A stretch of 64,000 bases of DNA from Xanthomonas hortorum pv. pelargonii (GTDB lineage Bacteria; Pseudomonadota; Gammaproteobacteria; Xanthomonadales; Xanthomonadaceae): positions 5,084,001-5,148,000 of the forward strand of contig NZ_CP098604.1 in assembly GCF_024499015.1 (NCBI RefSeq), written 5' to 3'. Positions 19,808 through 29,893 of this stretch are shown piece by piece. Within the stretch, counting starts at the first letter, position 1. Each line of letters opens with the position of its first letter. Made by a program: the position numbers and the translations under genes. The notes beneath the pieces are model-generated. The model did not search any database. It saw only the letters and a list, made by a program, of their open reading frames with translations, and was not told the origin of the DNA.

Positions 19808-19831
19808 ACTCAATCAAACGATTGTTTGAGT
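19808..19831. promoter_or_regulatory. PsrA/TetR-type operator palindrome
   Basis: The core CAAAC-GATT-GTTTG (19815-19828) is a perfect 5+5 inverted repeat of the G/CAAAC-N4-GTTTG/C type bound by PsrA. It is nested in a longer imperfect palindrome, ACTCAA ... TTGAGT. It lies just upstream of the TetR gene start (19794) and would overlap that promoter or the ribosome-binding region. Confidence 0.75.
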
Positions 19832-19940
19832 CTACGGGCTGGAGACTGCGCCGGTCATGCGGCAATGCAGCACGATTCAGGAGGTGGTGTGCAAAGGTCT
19901 TCACTAAGAGATAGAATTGACCATCGCAAAGAAGCCTAAG

Positions 19941-19965
19941 CCCGCGTTTTGACGCGGGTTTTTTT
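19941..19965 (+). terminator. Strong intrinsic terminator upstream of ndk
   Basis: Stem CCCGCGT (19941-19947), loop TTTG, ACGCGGG (19952-19958) and seven T. It points toward ndk (start 20014) and no plus-strand protein gene lies before it, the neighbour being the divergent TetR gene. It therefore ends either a short transcript from the 19830-19940 interval or an ndk leader. Confidence 0.85.
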
Positions 19966-20013
19966 CATGATAACCTCGGGTCTTCAAGTGGCCCGCCCAA
20001 CGGAGATCTTCCC

Positions 20014-20439
20014 ATGGCGCTGGAGCGCACCCTGTCCATCATCAAGCCCGATGCCGTCGCTAAGAACGTCATCGGCGAAATCTACAGCCGTTTCGAAAAG
20101 GCCGGCCTGAAGATCGTGGCCGCCAAGTACAAGCAGCTGTCGCGTCGCGAAGCCGAAGGCTTCTACGCCGTGCACCGCGAGCGTCCGTTCTTCAATGCGC
20201 TGGTCGAGTTCATGATCTCCGGCCCGGTGGTGATCCAGGCGCTGGAAGGCGAGAACGCCGTTGCTGCACACCGTGACCTGCTGGGCGCAACCAATCCCAA
20301 GGACGCTGCGCCGGGCACCATCCGCGCCGACTTCGCCGATTCGATCGATGCCAACGCCGCCCACGGCTCGGACTCGGTCGAGAACGCTGCCAACGAAGTC
20401 GCGTATTTCTTTGCCGCTACTGAAGTGGTCTCGCGCTGA
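20014..20439 (+). CDS. ndk: Nucleoside diphosphate kinase
   Basis: A 141-residue enzyme that transfers gamma-phosphate between nucleotides via a phosphohistidine. It starts [21 protein letters not shown] (KPDAV motif). The catalytic histidine lies in the classical [20 protein letters not shown] motif near residue 118. Length and sequence are typical. It is the first gene of a long plus-strand run, ndk-rlmN-pilF-rodZ-yfgM-bamB-der, with gaps of only a few bases. Confidence 0.97.
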   Translation: MALERTLSIIKPDAVAKNVIGEIYSRFEKAGLKIVAAKYKQLSRREAEGFYAVHRERPFFNALVEFMISGPVVIQALEGENAVAAHRDLLGATNPKDAAPGTIRADFADSIDANAAHGSDSVENAANEVAYFFAATEVVSR

Positions 20440-20457
20440 GGCCGAGAGAGTCGAATC

Positions 20458-21663
20458 GTGAATGAGGTCGTGATCCCCTCCGTGCTGCAGGACGTCCCTG
20501 TCCGTACCCCGGAACTGCGCAAGCAGAACCTGCTCGACCTCGACCGCGAGGGACTGGAGCGCTTCTTCGCCGACACGCTCGGCGAAGCGCGTTACCGTGC
20601 CCATCAGGTGATGAAGTGGATCCACCATCGCTACGTCACCGATTTCGACCAGATGACGGACCTCGGCAAGGCGCTGCGTGCGAAGTTGCACCAGCATGCC
20701 GAGGTCCTCGTCCCGACCGTCGTGTTCGACAAGCCTTCCACCGACGGCACCCACAAGTGGCTGCTGGCCATGGGCACCGACGGCAAGAACGCAATCGAGA
20801 CGGTGTATATCCCCGACAAGGGCCGCGGCACGCTGTGCGTGTCCTCCCAGGTCGGTTGCGGCTTGAACTGCACCTTCTGTTCGACCGCCACCCAGGGCTT
20901 CAACCGCAACCTCACCACCGCCGAGATCGTCGGGCAGGTATGGGTGGCGGCGCGCCATCTGGGTAATGTGCCGCACCAGCAGCGTCGTCTCACCAATGTG
21001 GTGATGATGGGCATGGGCGAGCCGTTGATGAATTTCGACAACGTCGTGCGCGCGATGAGCGTGATGCGCGACGATCTGGGCTACGGCCTGGCCAGCAAGC
21101 GAGTGACGCTGTCGACTTCCGGCCTGGTGCCGATGATCGACCGGCTGTCGACCGAGAGCGATGTCTCGCTGGCGGTTTCATTGCATGCCGCCAACGACGC
21201 GCTGCGCGAAAGCCTGGTGCCGTTGAACAAGAAATACCCGATCGCCGAGCTGATGGAGTCGTGCGCGCGCTATCTGCGCGGCAACAAGAAGCGCGATTCG
21301 GTGACTTTCGAATACACCTTGATGAAGGGCATCAACGACCAGCCGGAGCATGCGCGTCAGCTGGCCCGCTTGATGCGTCAGTTCGACAATGCGGTGCAGT
21401 CCAAGGATGCGGGCAAGGTCAACCTGATTCCGTTCAATCCGTTCCCGGGCACGCGCTACGAGCGCTCTGGCGAGACGGAGATTCGTGCATTCCAGAAGAT
21501 CCTGCTCGACGCGCAGGTGCTGACGATGGTTCGCCGCACGCGTGGCGACGACATCGACGCGGCCTGCGGGCAGCTCAAGGGGCAGGTCATGGACCGTACC
21601 CGTCGCCAGGCAGATTTCCTGCGCACACTGGAAGGCCAGGCCGATCGCGATGCGGCAGCGTGA
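20458..21663 (+). CDS. rlmN: 23S rRNA (A2503-C2) / tRNA (A37-C2) methyltransferase RlmN
   Basis: This 401-residue radical-SAM dual-specificity methyltransferase has the CxxxCxxC cluster motif visible as [16 protein letters not shown] near residues 134-145. The N-terminal helical domain contains [39 protein letters not shown] and the [10 protein letters not shown] motif are intact, and a conserved C-terminal Cys near [13 protein letters not shown] forms the methyl-carrying residue. Translation starts at GTG 20458, 18 bases after ndk. The 3' end overlaps the next gene by 14 bases. Confidence 0.96.
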   Translation: MNEVVIPSVLQDVPVRTPELRKQNLLDLDREGLERFFADTLGEARYRAHQVMKWIHHRYVTDFDQMTDLGKALRAKLHQHAEVLVPTVVFDKPSTDGTHKWLLAMGTDGKNAIETVYIPDKGRGTLCVSSQVGCGLNCTFCSTATQGFNRNLTTAEIVGQVWVAARHLGNVPHQQRRLTNVVMMGMGEPLMNFDNVVRAMSVMRDDLGYGLASKRVTLSTSGLVPMIDRLSTESDVSLAVSLHAANDALRESLVPLNKKYPIAELMESCARYLRGNKKRDSVTFEYTLMKGINDQPEHARQLARLMRQFDNAVQSKDAGKVNLIPFNPFPGTRYERSGETEIRAFQKILLDAQVLTMVRRTRGDDIDAACGQLKGQVMDRTRRQADFLRTLEGQADRDAAA

Positions 21664-22462
21664 TCTCGCGTTAATGGCGGCCGTGGCGATCGCGCTTGGC
21701 GCGGTCGGCTGCGGTGGTCGTAATGCCAAGGCCGGGTCGGTCAAGACCGTGGAAGAAGTCGCACCGGTGTATTCGTTCCGCGACAACACGGCGACCAAGA
21801 GCCGCCTGGCAGTGCAGGAAAAACTCGGCCTGGCCAGCAACCGGCTGCAAACCGGTGACTATGCCGCTGCCGAAGAGCAGGTCCGCGCGGCGTTGAAAAA
21901 AGATTCGCAGTCGGTGGATGCCATTGGCATGTTGGCGCTGATCCAAGGCGCCAGAGGCGATGTGGCCGGCTCCGGTGCGTCGTATCGTCGCGCGGCAGAA
22001 CTCGCCCCGCAGCGTGGCGATGTGTTGAACAACTACGGTGCGTGGTTGTGTGCGAATGGTTCGCCGGCCGAATCGCTGATCTGGTTCGACCGTGCGTTGA
22101 CCGACCGCACCTACGCATCTCCTGCTTCGGCACTGGGGAATGCAGGCGGTTGCGCACTCAAGGCCGGGCAGCCGGAGCGCGCTGTCGGCGATCTGCGCAA
22201 GGCACTCGAACTGGATCCGGCTAATCCGTATGCGCTCGAGTCGATGGCACGTTCCGAAGCAGGGCGCCGCAATTATTTCGAAGCCCGCGCGTTTATCGAA
22301 AGACGTCTTGCGGCTGCACCGGTCACTGCTTCCGTGTTACAACTCGCCATTCAGATTGAGCAAGGGCTCGGCGACAAGGTAGCCGCCGGCCGTTACCACC
22401 AGCGGTTGGTCAAGGAATTCCCTGACGCAGCGACCGCCAACCCCGGGGCCAATGCATTGTGA
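21650..22462 (+). CDS. pilF: Type IV pilus biogenesis/stability lipoprotein PilW (PilF)
   Basis: A 270-residue TPR lipoprotein (pilotin) needed to assemble the PilQ secretin. The N-terminus [21 protein letters not shown] is a lipoprotein signal with lipobox GAVGC (Cys21). TPR helices follow: [29 protein letters not shown], ... [27 protein letters not shown], ... [31 protein letters not shown]. The ATG at 21650 places the signal peptide at the terminus and overlaps rlmN by 14 bases. The stop shares bases with the GTG of rodZ. It keeps the rlmN-pilF-rodZ order seen in many pseudomonads and xanthomonads. Confidence 0.92.
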   Translation: MRQRDLALMAAVAIALGAVGCGGRNAKAGSVKTVEEVAPVYSFRDNTATKSRLAVQEKLGLASNRLQTGDYAAAEEQVRAALKKDSQSVDAIGMLALIQGARGDVAGSGASYRRAAELAPQRGDVLNNYGAWLCANGSPAESLIWFDRALTDRTYASPASALGNAGGCALKAGQPERAVGDLRKALELDPANPYALESMARSEAGRRNYFEARAFIERRLAAAPVTASVLQLAIQIEQGLGDKVAAGRYHQRLVKEFPDAATANPGANAL

Positions 22463-23319
22463 TCAATGATTCCCATCCGAACCCTTTCGAGCAGGAAAAG
22501 GGCTGCGGACAGCATTTGCGCGAAGCGCGCGAAGCAGCAGGTCTGAGCGTGGAAGATGTCGCCGGCAAGTTGCGTATGCCGGCACACGTGGTGCGTTCGT
22601 TGGAGCAGGAAGAGTGGCAGCGTCTGGGCGCGCCGGTCTTCGTGCGCGGCCAGCTGCGCAGTTATGCGCGTCTGCTGCATGTGGACCTGGAGCCGCTGTT
22701 GCTGCAGGCGACCATTGCGCCGATCGAACCGGTCACCCTGGTCAGCCATACGCATACGCCGCGTGCGCGCCGCATTCTCGAAAGCACCGCGCGCAAGGCG
22801 ATGTATGTCGTCATCACCGGTGTGTTCGCCGTGCCGGTCTGGTATGCGACCCGCTCGCATCTGGATGGCAAGGCGCCGAGTACGGTGTCGCTGGACAGCA
22901 TGCCGGAAGCGGCAAACACCGGCACACCCGCAGCGGGTGTAACGCAGCCGGCCAATGCGCCACGCGAGCAACCCGCGCCGTACATCGCGTCGATGACGCC
23001 AGTGCCGCGGGCCACGGCCGACGTGGAGGCGCCCGCAGCTGCGGTCGCCAGTGGCGGCAGTTTGTCGTTGAGTTTCAGCGGCGACAGCTGGGTGCAGATT
23101 CTGTCACCGGATGGCAGCGCGGTCGAAAAAGCGCTGGTGCGTGCCGGCGAACGGCGCAGCTATTCGCCGGGGCAGGTGGGTCGCATCGTGCTGGGCAATG
23201 CGTCGGCGGTAGAGGTTCAGCAAGGCGGCAGTATCGTCGATCTGAAACCGTTCCAGCGCGCTAACGTGGCCCGTTTTGCGGTATCCTCCGACGGTTCCGT
23301 GGTACCTGCTTCCGAGTGA
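22459..23319 (+). CDS. rodZ: RodZ-like cytoskeletal membrane protein (HTH, TM, DUF4115)
   Basis: A 286-residue protein. The N-terminal Xre-like helix-turn-helix is CGQHLREAREAAGLSVEDVAGKLRM ... VRSLEQEEWQRLGAPVFVRGQLRSYARLL. A basic stretch with ARRILESTARKAM precedes a single membrane helix (about 115-130, YVVITGVFAVPVWYA). A Pro/Ala-rich linker and a C-terminal DUF4115 beta domain (about 200-286; SLSFSGDSWVQI) lie in the periplasm. RodZ links MreB to the elongation machinery. Translation starts at GTG 22459 (GTGA overlap with pilF), which indicates coupling. Confidence 0.9.
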   Translation: MINDSHPNPFEQEKGCGQHLREAREAAGLSVEDVAGKLRMPAHVVRSLEQEEWQRLGAPVFVRGQLRSYARLLHVDLEPLLLQATIAPIEPVTLVSHTHTPRARRILESTARKAMYVVITGVFAVPVWYATRSHLDGKAPSTVSLDSMPEAANTGTPAAGVTQPANAPREQPAPYIASMTPVPRATADVEAPAAAVASGGSLSLSFSGDSWVQILSPDGSAVEKALVRAGERRSYSPGQVGRIVLGNASAVEVQQGGSIVDLKPFQRANVARFAVSSDGSVVPASE

Positions 23320-23389
23320 AGCGGACTGCGGTTTTTCATTTTTCCCTATTGATGTTCCGCGCCTCCGGGACGACGGAGCGAGAGTACGC

Positions 23390-24028
23390 ATGGCGATCGA
23401 CGATCTGCTGGACGAACACGAACAAGGCGAACGCGTTCGTTCCTGGTTGAGAAAGAATGGCGCGGGTCTGGTGGGCGGCGTCGTAGTTGGCCTGGCCCTG
23501 ATCCTGGGCTGGCAGTGGTGGCAGAAGCACACCAATACCCAATCGGTGGAAGCCAACACCCGTTACGAGGCGGTGGTGAAGTCGATCCAGGGCAAGGACC
23601 TGGACAAGGCCGCCAAAGAGATCGTGGCGCTCGACGACGGCAAGGGCGGTATTTACGCCGAGCTGGCTGCGCTGCGTCTGGCCAAGGCCCAGGTGGATGC
23701 CGGCAAGCACGCCGAAGCGATCAAGACATTGCGCGACGTGCCCGCCGAAGGCGAGCTCAAGCAGATCGTGCAGCAGCGCCTTGCGCGCGTGCTGACCGAA
23801 AGCGGCAAGCCGGACGAAGCGATCAAGCTGCTGGCCGATGCGCAGGACCACACCAGTCTGGAGATCCGCGCCGATGCGCTGGTTGTGCAGGGCAAGCCGG
23901 ATGAAGCGCGTGCGCTCTACGCCAAGGCCCTGACCACGGTGGATGTGGCCTCGCCGCAGCGCCGTTTGCTGGAAACCAAGCTGATGGATGTGGGCGGCAA
24001 AGTGCCCAATCCGGCGGAGCCGATTTGA
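23390..24028 (+). CDS. yfgM: YfgM-family TPR membrane protein (ancillary SecYEG translocon subunit)
   Basis: A 212-residue protein with a short cytoplasmic start (MAIDDLLDEHEQGERVRSWLRKNG), one membrane anchor (AGLVGGVVVGLALILGWQWW) and a periplasmic TPR-like domain (ALDDGKGGIYAELAALRLAKAQ..., LRDVPAEGELKQIVQQRLARVL). It belongs to the YfgM/UPF0070 family that associates with PpiD and the Sec translocon. ATG 23390 is chosen because the in-frame upstream start at 23276 lies in rodZ and adds non-family sequence. It overlaps the bamB start, the usual yfgM-bamB-der order. Confidence 0.92.
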   Translation: MAIDDLLDEHEQGERVRSWLRKNGAGLVGGVVVGLALILGWQWWQKHTNTQSVEANTRYEAVVKSIQGKDLDKAAKEIVALDDGKGGIYAELAALRLAKAQVDAGKHAEAIKTLRDVPAEGELKQIVQQRLARVLTESGKPDEAIKLLADAQDHTSLEIRADALVVQGKPDEARALYAKALTTVDVASPQRRLLETKLMDVGGKVPNPAEPI

Positions 24029-25245
24029 TGAAGCAGGTTGATATGTACAAGCGCATTGCATTGATCGCCCTGATGGGCGTGTCGTTGGCGGGTTGCAGCA
24101 CGGTCAAGGGCTGGTTTGCCGGGAAGGATGCTGCTGCCAAGAAGGCGCAGGAACCTGCCGAACTGGTCAAGTTCGAGCCCTCGGTCAAGGTGGACAAGCT
24201 GTGGTCCACCGGCGTGGGCAAGGGCGAGGGCCATATCGGCGTGCGTCAGCGTCCGGCCGTGGCCGATGGCAAGGTGTACGCCTCGGCGATCACCGGTGGC
24301 GTGGAGGCATTGGACCTGCAGACCGGCAAGCGCGTGTGGGAATACAAGCCCAAGAAAGAAGAGCGCAACGATCGCAAGTTCAAGCAGCGCCTGTCCGGTG
24401 GTCCCGGGGTTGGCGAAGGCCTGGTGGTGATCGGTACGCTGTCTGGCGATGTGATTGCGCTGAACCAGGCCGATGGCACGGAAAAGTGGCGCGCCAAGGT
24501 ACCGAACGAGGTCATCGCTGCACCGGCCATTGCGCAGGGTCTGGTGTTGGTGCGTAGCAACGACGGTCGCGTCAGCGCCTTCGACGCGACGACCGGCGAG
24601 CGCCGCTGGTTCCATGCCGAGGAAGGCCCGACCCTGTCGGTGCGCGGCAATGCGCCGATCGTGACCGGCCCGGGTGTGGTGTTCGTCGGCAACGACAGCG
24701 GCACCTTGAGTGCGCTGGCGCTGCAGGACGGTCGCCCGTTGTGGGAACAGGCCATCGGCGTGCCGGAAGGCCGTACCGAGCTGGAGCGCATGTCCGACGT
24801 GGATGGCGCACCGGTACTCGACGGCACCACGCTGTACGCAACCAGCTTCAAGAACGAAACCCTCGCACTGGAAGGCCCGAGTGGCCGTCCGCTGTGGACG
24901 CGGGATCACGGCGGCGCCGGTGGCGTTGGCGTGTCGTCCAGCGTGGTGGTGGTGTCGGATAATGCCGGTTCGGTGTGGGGCCTGGACAAGAGCAGTGGAG
25001 CGGCGATGTGGTCGCAGGCTGCGCTTGCACGTCGCTCCCTGACCGGTGTGGCCATCCAGGGCGATTACGCCGTGGTTGGCGATTACAAGGGTTATCTGCA
25101 CTGGCTGAAACTCAGCGATGGTGCACTGGCCGCGCGCGCTCGCGCTGGACGCGACACGCTGCTGGCGCAGCCGATAGTCGTCGATGGCATTCTGTTGGTA
25201 CAAAACACCGATGGCGATATCACCGCCTTCCGGTTGGCACAATAA
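24028..25245 (+). CDS. bamB: Outer-membrane protein assembly factor BamB
   Basis: A 405-residue lipoprotein of the BAM complex with a signal and lipobox ([18 protein letters not shown], Cys23 from the first Met). The rest is an eight-bladed PQQ-like beta propeller. Blade motifs recur: [60 protein letters not shown], and [18 protein letters not shown] 24028 overlaps the yfgM stop. ATG 24043 would still leave a full signal peptide. It lies in the same operon as der. Confidence 0.95.
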   Translation: MKQVDMYKRIALIALMGVSLAGCSTVKGWFAGKDAAAKKAQEPAELVKFEPSVKVDKLWSTGVGKGEGHIGVRQRPAVADGKVYASAITGGVEALDLQTGKRVWEYKPKKEERNDRKFKQRLSGGPGVGEGLVVIGTLSGDVIALNQADGTEKWRAKVPNEVIAAPAIAQGLVLVRSNDGRVSAFDATTGERRWFHAEEGPTLSVRGNAPIVTGPGVVFVGNDSGTLSALALQDGRPLWEQAIGVPEGRTELERMSDVDGAPVLDGTTLYATSFKNETLALEGPSGRPLWTRDHGGAGGVGVSSSVVVVSDNAGSVWGLDKSSGAAMWSQAALARRSLTGVAIQGDYAVVGDYKGYLHWLKLSDGALAARARAGRDTLLAQPIVVDGILLVQNTDGDITAFRLAQ

Positions 25246-25255
25246 GGACTTCGCG

Positions 25256-26653
25256 ATGCTGCCCCTGGTCGCCCTGGTTGGACGGCCCAATGTCGGCAAG
25301 TCCACCATTTTCAATGCGCTGACGCGCACCCGTGACGCCCTGGTCCACGACCAGCCCGGCGTCACCCGCGACCGTAACTACGGGGTCTGCCGTCTCGACG
25401 AGGAGCGCCCCTTCATCGTCGTCGATACCGGCGGTATCGCCGGCGACGAGGAAGGTCTTGCCGGCGCCACCGCGCGTCAGGCGCGTGCCGCTGCCGGCGA
25501 AGCCGATCTGGTGCTGTTCGTGGTCGATGGCCGCGAAGGCGCGTCCTCGCTCGACGACGAGATCCTGGCCTGGCTGCGCAAGCTGGCACGCCCGACCGTG
25601 CTGGTCATCAACAAGATCGACGGTACCGACGAAGAGACCGTGCGCTCGGAGTTCGCGCGCTACGGGTTCTCCGATGTGGTGGCGTTGTCTGCCGCGCATC
25701 GGCAGGGCATCGACGAGCTGCTCGAAGAAGTCGGTGCACGCTTGCCTGCCGAAGGTGCCGGCGAGCTGCTGGATACCGACCCGGCGCGTGTGCGCATCGC
25801 CTTTGTCGGCCGCCCGAATGTGGGCAAGTCGACGCTGGTCAATCGCCTGCTCGGCGAAGAGCGCATGATCGCCTCGGAAGTGCCGGGCACCACGCGCGAT
25901 TCGATCGCAGTGGACATGGACCGCGACGGGCGCCAATACCGTTTGATCGATACGGCCGGCCTGCGTCGCCGTGGCAAGGTCGAGGAGGCGGTGGAGAAAT
26001 TCAGCGCGTTCAAGACGCTGCAGGCGATCGAGCAATGCCAGGTCGCGGTGCTGATGCTCGATGCCGGCGAAGGCGTCACCGATCAGGACGCGACCATTCT
26101 TGGCGCGATCCTGGACGCTGGCCGTGCGTTGGTGGTGGCGATCAACAAGTGGGACGGGCAGAGCGACTATCAGCGTGCGCAGGCCGAAGACCTGCTGTCA
26201 CGCAAGTTGGGCTTTGTCAGCTGGGCCGAGGCGGTGCGGATTTCTGCGTTGCACGGCTCGGGCATGCGCGAGCTGTTTCAGGCGATTCACCGCGCGCATG
26301 CCTCGGCGACGCATGAATTCAGCACCAGCGAAGTCAACCAGGCGCTGGAAATCGCCTACGAGACCAATCCGCCGCCGAGCATCCGTGGTCACGTCTCCAA
26401 ACTGCGTTACGTGCATCCGGGTGGCGCAAATCCGCCGACCTTCATCGTGCATGGCACGCGCCTGAAAGTGTTGCCGGAGTCGTACAAGCGCTATCTGGAA
26501 AACTTCTTCCGCAAGCGTTTCAAGCTGGTCGGCACGCCGGTGCGTTTCATCTTCCGCGAAGGCGCCAATCCGTACGAGGGCAAGAAGAACACGCTCACCG
26601 AGCGGCAGGTGGCGCGCAAGCGGCGTTTGATGAAGCACGTCAAGGGCAAGTAG
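25256..26653 (+). CDS. der: Ribosome biogenesis GTPase Der (EngA)
   Basis: A 465-residue double-GTPase that matures the 50S subunit. G domain 1 starts near residue 6 with [18 protein letters not shown], then the G3 motif [11 protein letters not shown] and the NKID motif. G domain 2 starts near residue 184 with [15 protein letters not shown], the G3 motif [11 protein letters not shown] and [12 protein letters not shown]-terminal KH-like domain ends with [20 protein letters not shown]. The start is ATG 25256 after bamB. It is the last gene of this operon before a 205-base gap. Confidence 0.96.
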   Translation: MLPLVALVGRPNVGKSTIFNALTRTRDALVHDQPGVTRDRNYGVCRLDEERPFIVVDTGGIAGDEEGLAGATARQARAAAGEADLVLFVVDGREGASSLDDEILAWLRKLARPTVLVINKIDGTDEETVRSEFARYGFSDVVALSAAHRQGIDELLEEVGARLPAEGAGELLDTDPARVRIAFVGRPNVGKSTLVNRLLGEERMIASEVPGTTRDSIAVDMDRDGRQYRLIDTAGLRRRGKVEEAVEKFSAFKTLQAIEQCQVAVLMLDAGEGVTDQDATILGAILDAGRALVVAINKWDGQSDYQRAQAEDLLSRKLGFVSWAEAVRISALHGSGMRELFQAIHRAHASATHEFSTSEVNQALEIAYETNPPPSIRGHVSKLRYVHPGGANPPTFIVHGTRLKVLPESYKRYLENFFRKRFKLVGTPVRFIFREGANPYEGKKNTLTERQVARKRRLMKHVKGK

Positions 26654-26858
26654 GCAGGGCTGCCGCGCCGGGCGTGTCATCTTCGACGAGCTGGCATGCG
26701 TGGCGTGCTAGCTCCAGCTTAGGTTGAGTAACGCGCCTGGAAGCTGCCATGTTCGCGCGGTTCGTGCTGGCCGGAGTGCCGGCCGTGCTCTCTGACGGAC
26801 AGGTGATCGTTCGGGTCGCCGTTCTGAGCCAGCCTGGCGCACTGGTATCCTGCGCGCC

Positions 26859-28079
26859 ATGACCGACTATCCCTCCCGCATTCCGTATGCGCAGGCGCTG
26901 CAGATTCTGCAGGCCGTTGCGGCCCAAAACCGCCCGCCCGATGAAAACATCGCCACCTCGCGTGCCGACGGGCGGATTTCCGCTGCCGATCTGATTGCAC
27001 CGCTGGCACTACCGCCATTTGCCAACAGTGCGATGGACGGCTTTGCGTTGCGGCATGCCGATGTCGCTGGCGGCGATGCGTCGTTGCAACTGGTCGGCGA
27101 ACAATTCGCTGGCGAGCGTTGGACCGGCACGCTCAGCGCGGGGCAATGCCTGCGCATCACCACCGGCGCGCCGCTGCCCGATGGCGCCGACACCGTGATC
27201 CCGAAAGAAGATGCGGATGAGCGCGATGGTGTTGTGCGTTTCCGCACGATGCCTGCGTTGGGCGCGGCGGTGCGTCTGGCCGGCAGCGACGTGCGTGCGG
27301 GCGATCTGGTGATCCAGGCCGGACAGGTGTTGACGCCTGCCCGCATCGGGCTGGCGGCGGCGCTCGGGCTGTCGCGGCTTGCGGTGGCGCCGCGTCCGAC
27401 CATTGCGGTGCTGGCCACCGGTGACGAGCTGGTAGAGCCGGGCATGCCGCTAGGGCCGGGGCAGATCTACAACAGCAACCGCGACATGCTGATGGCGCAG
27501 TTGCGGGCACTGGGCTACGCACCGACGGCATGGCCGACCCTGCCGGATGATCCGCAGCGTATTCGCACCATGCTGGAAGATGCAGCCGCTGCATTCGATG
27601 TGGTGATCACCTGCGGCGGCGTCTCGGCCGGGGAAAAAGACTATCTGCCGCAGCTGATTGGCGAACTGGGCCGCATCCACTTCTGGCGCGTGCGCATGCG
27701 CCCGGGCATGCCGGCGGTGCTGGGGCAGATCGGCCGCTGTCTGGTGCTGGGTTTGCCGGGCAATCCGGTGTCGGTGCTGGCGACGCTGATCGCCTACGGT
27801 GTGCCGCTGCTGGATGGCTTGCAGGGGCGTAGCGAACCGCGTCCGGTGTGGCATGCAGCGCTGGCAGGCCCGTGGGAAAAGCGTCACGAACGCCTGGAGT
27901 TTTTGCGCGGGCGCCTGGAGTGCGGCGAGGACGGGCGGTTGACCGCGCTGCCGCATCGCGGCGATGCATCGCATCTGTTGCGTGGTGCGGCCGATAGCAA
28001 TGCACTGATCGTGTTGCCGGAGCCGGCACGGCGCTTCGAGGCAGGCGAGATCGTGCGGGTGATTCCTTACGCGCTTTGA
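26859..28079 (+). CDS. moeA: Molybdopterin molybdenumtransferase MoeA (copy 1)
   Basis: A 406-residue MoeA that inserts molybdate into adenylated molybdopterin. The domain II start PFANSAMDGFALR is the Mg2+/substrate loop; GAPLPDGADTVIPKED follows. The MPT-binding domain has VLATGDELVEPG, IYNSNRDMLMAQL and the ITCGGVSAGEKDYL signature. The C-terminal domain IV is present. The window has a second MoeA-like gene at 31.3 kb with about the same fold. This copy begins a run of molybdenum-cofactor genes next to nitrate reductase. Confidence 0.93.
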   Translation: MTDYPSRIPYAQALQILQAVAAQNRPPDENIATSRADGRISAADLIAPLALPPFANSAMDGFALRHADVAGGDASLQLVGEQFAGERWTGTLSAGQCLRITTGAPLPDGADTVIPKEDADERDGVVRFRTMPALGAAVRLAGSDVRAGDLVIQAGQVLTPARIGLAAALGLSRLAVAPRPTIAVLATGDELVEPGMPLGPGQIYNSNRDMLMAQLRALGYAPTAWPTLPDDPQRIRTMLEDAAAAFDVVITCGGVSAGEKDYLPQLIGELGRIHFWRVRMRPGMPAVLGQIGRCLVLGLPGNPVSVLATLIAYGVPLLDGLQGRSEPRPVWHAALAGPWEKRHERLEFLRGRLECGEDGRLTALPHRGDASHLLRGAADSNALIVLPEPARRFEAGEIVRVIPYAL

Positions 28080-28237
28080 TCGCTCACTGGAGCAGTGGCG
28101 AACAACACGTGGCGATAGCTCTCACGCGCGTGTGCGGCAAGCGTGTAGGTGGCAGGTCGAAGCGCTGCGGCCGGGCGGTGTGCCATGACGCCCGCTCAGG
28201 CCTGGCTGACGCTGCGCAGTCGATTTAAGTGCCGCTT

Positions 28238-29380
28238 TCAGCCGACTGCGCTGCCGCAGAACGCGGCGTAGTCGGCATAGCCGGGGAACGCGGTGCCTGG
28301 CGCGCAGACTGGGCAATGCGGATCGGGTGGCAGACGGATTTCGCGAAAGCGCATGGCCAAGGCATCGAAGCTGAGCAGGCGCCCGGTCAGGCTGTCGCCG
28401 ATGCCCAGCAGCAACTTGATCGCTTCGCTGGCTTGCAGCAATCCGATGACGCCAGGCAGCACGCCGAGGACGCCGGCGTCGGCGCAGCTGGGCGCAAACT
28501 CCGGCGGTGGCGGTTCGGGGAACAGGCAGCGATAGCAGGGCGCATGACCGCGGTTGCGACCGGCATCGAACACACTCAATTGCCCTTCGAACTGCTGCAC
28601 TGCGCCGTAGACCAACGGTTTGCCGAGTTTGACGCAGGCATCGTTGAGCAGATACCGCGCAGGAAAATTGTCCGCACCGTCGATCACCACATCCACGTCC
28701 TGCAGCAATGCTTCGACATTGTTGGCGGTGACGCGTGTCTGCAGCGCGTCGACCTGCACGCGTGGATTGAGTGCGGCGATGCGCTGCGTGGCCGAGGCGA
28801 CTTTCGCGATACCCACGCTGTCTTCGGTGTGCAGAATCTGGCGCTGCAGATTGCTGCGATCCACCACATCGTCGTCGGTGATGCGCAGATGGCCGATACC
28901 CGCAGCGGCAAGATAAAACGCAGCCGGCGAGCCAAGCCCGCCCGCGCCGACCAGCAATACGCGCGCGCGCGCCAGCCGCTGCTGGCCTTCCAGACCGACC
29001 TGCGGCAGGCGTAGATGGCGCGAATAGCGCTCTAGAAAATCCTGTTCGTCCGCCGGCAGCGCAGGGCGCACCAGCGGCAGGCCGTCGTTCGTCCACGCGG
29101 TGGTGCCGCCGAGTACCGAAGACACCGCTGTATAGCCGTGCGCACGCAGCACCTCGGCCGTCTGCGCCGAGCGCTTGCCGCTTTGGCAGATCACTACGAT
29201 CTCGCGTGTGTGCTCGGGCAGATGCCGTGCGGGTGCAGTTTCCAGATCGCTCTGCACGATGGCCAGTGCGCCTTCGGCCTGGCCGCTGGCGCGTTCGTGC
29301 AGTTGCCGGATATCGATCAACAAGGCGCCCTGCATGGCACGAGCGCGGGCGTCGGCGGGAGTGATGTCGTGGCTGCTCAT
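28238..29380 (-). CDS. moeB: Rhodanese-MoeB fusion: adenylyltransferase/sulfurtransferase for molybdopterin synthase
   Basis: A 380-residue protein with a rhodanese domain first (about residues 10-105; active-site Cys65 in VVICQSGKRSAQ, and the GGTTAWTNDGLP ending) and an E1-like ThiF/MoeB domain second (about 115-380). The E1 nucleotide loop is VGAGGLGSPAAFYLAAAG at 144-161, followed by SNLQRQILH and Zn-binding CYRC and CPVC pairs. It should adenylate MoaD-type C-terminal glycine and perhaps receive sulfur. Most MoeBR/MOCS3 proteins have the rhodanese at the C-terminus, so the N-terminal position here is notable. The start is ATG 29380. Confidence 0.88.
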   Translation of the reverse strand: MSSHDITPADARARAMQGALLIDIRQLHERASGQAEGALAIVQSDLETAPARHLPEHTREIVVICQSGKRSAQTAEVLRAHGYTAVSSVLGGTTAWTNDGLPLVRPALPADEQDFLERYSRHLRLPQVGLEGQQRLARARVLLVGAGGLGSPAAFYLAAAGIGHLRITDDDVVDRSNLQRQILHTEDSVGIAKVASATQRIAALNPRVQVDALQTRVTANNVEALLQDVDVVIDGADNFPARYLLNDACVKLGKPLVYGAVQQFEGQLSVFDAGRNRGHAPCYRCLFPEPPPPEFAPSCADAGVLGVLPGVIGLLQASEAIKLLLGIGDSLTGRLLSFDALAMRFREIRLPPDPHCPVCAPGTAFPGYADYAAFCGSAVG

Positions 29381-29483
29381 GCCGCTATTGTCGCGCAAAC
29401 CCCGATACGGCGATGTGCTGGCTGGCGGCGTTGGCATCAGGCTCACCGAGGTCGCGGTAGCGTGGGTACAAAAGGAGACAGTC

Positions 29484-29699
29484 ATGACACCCGAGATCGA
29501 TGCGCAACTGAAACACCTCGCCGACGAATTGCCCGATATCCGACGCCAGCACCCGGATGATTTCTGGGATGTCTTCCATGCACATGCGGAGACGATCACA
29601 GCGAAGGCCGATTCCACAGAACAAGCCGCACAGATCGTCAAGCGGATCGACGAGATGCTGGCGGCCCATCAGCTCGGGCCTGCGGACCCTGGAGCTTGA
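29484..29699 (+). CDS. Small conserved hypothetical protein
   Basis: This 71-residue acidic alpha-helical frame (MTPEIDAQLKHLADELPDI...) has a good ribosome-binding site (AAAGGAGA, 8 bases before ATG 29484). It contains no membrane segment, Cys or known motif. It is predicted to be cytoplasmic and helical, with no assignable function. It lies divergent from moeB and 195 bases before xthA. The codon use is like the surrounding genes, which supports a real gene. Confidence 0.55.
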   Translation: MTPEIDAQLKHLADELPDIRRQHPDDFWDVFHAHAETITAKADSTEQAAQIVKRIDEMLAAHQLGPADPGA

Positions 29700-29893
29700 C
29701 TAAGCGTTTCGCGCTGCAAGGCCGATAAAACTGGTTCGGCAGCGCCTGCTGCTTCGGCATTGACTGCTGAGCTAACTGTGCGGCATGGCCGTCAAGTGGG
29801 CGGGGTACGCAAAGGCTTCACTTCGCTTGAGCATCGGCTTCATGCGGCTGCAGCCATTGTCGTTACCTTACGCAAAGGGCCGCTCGCATTCCC

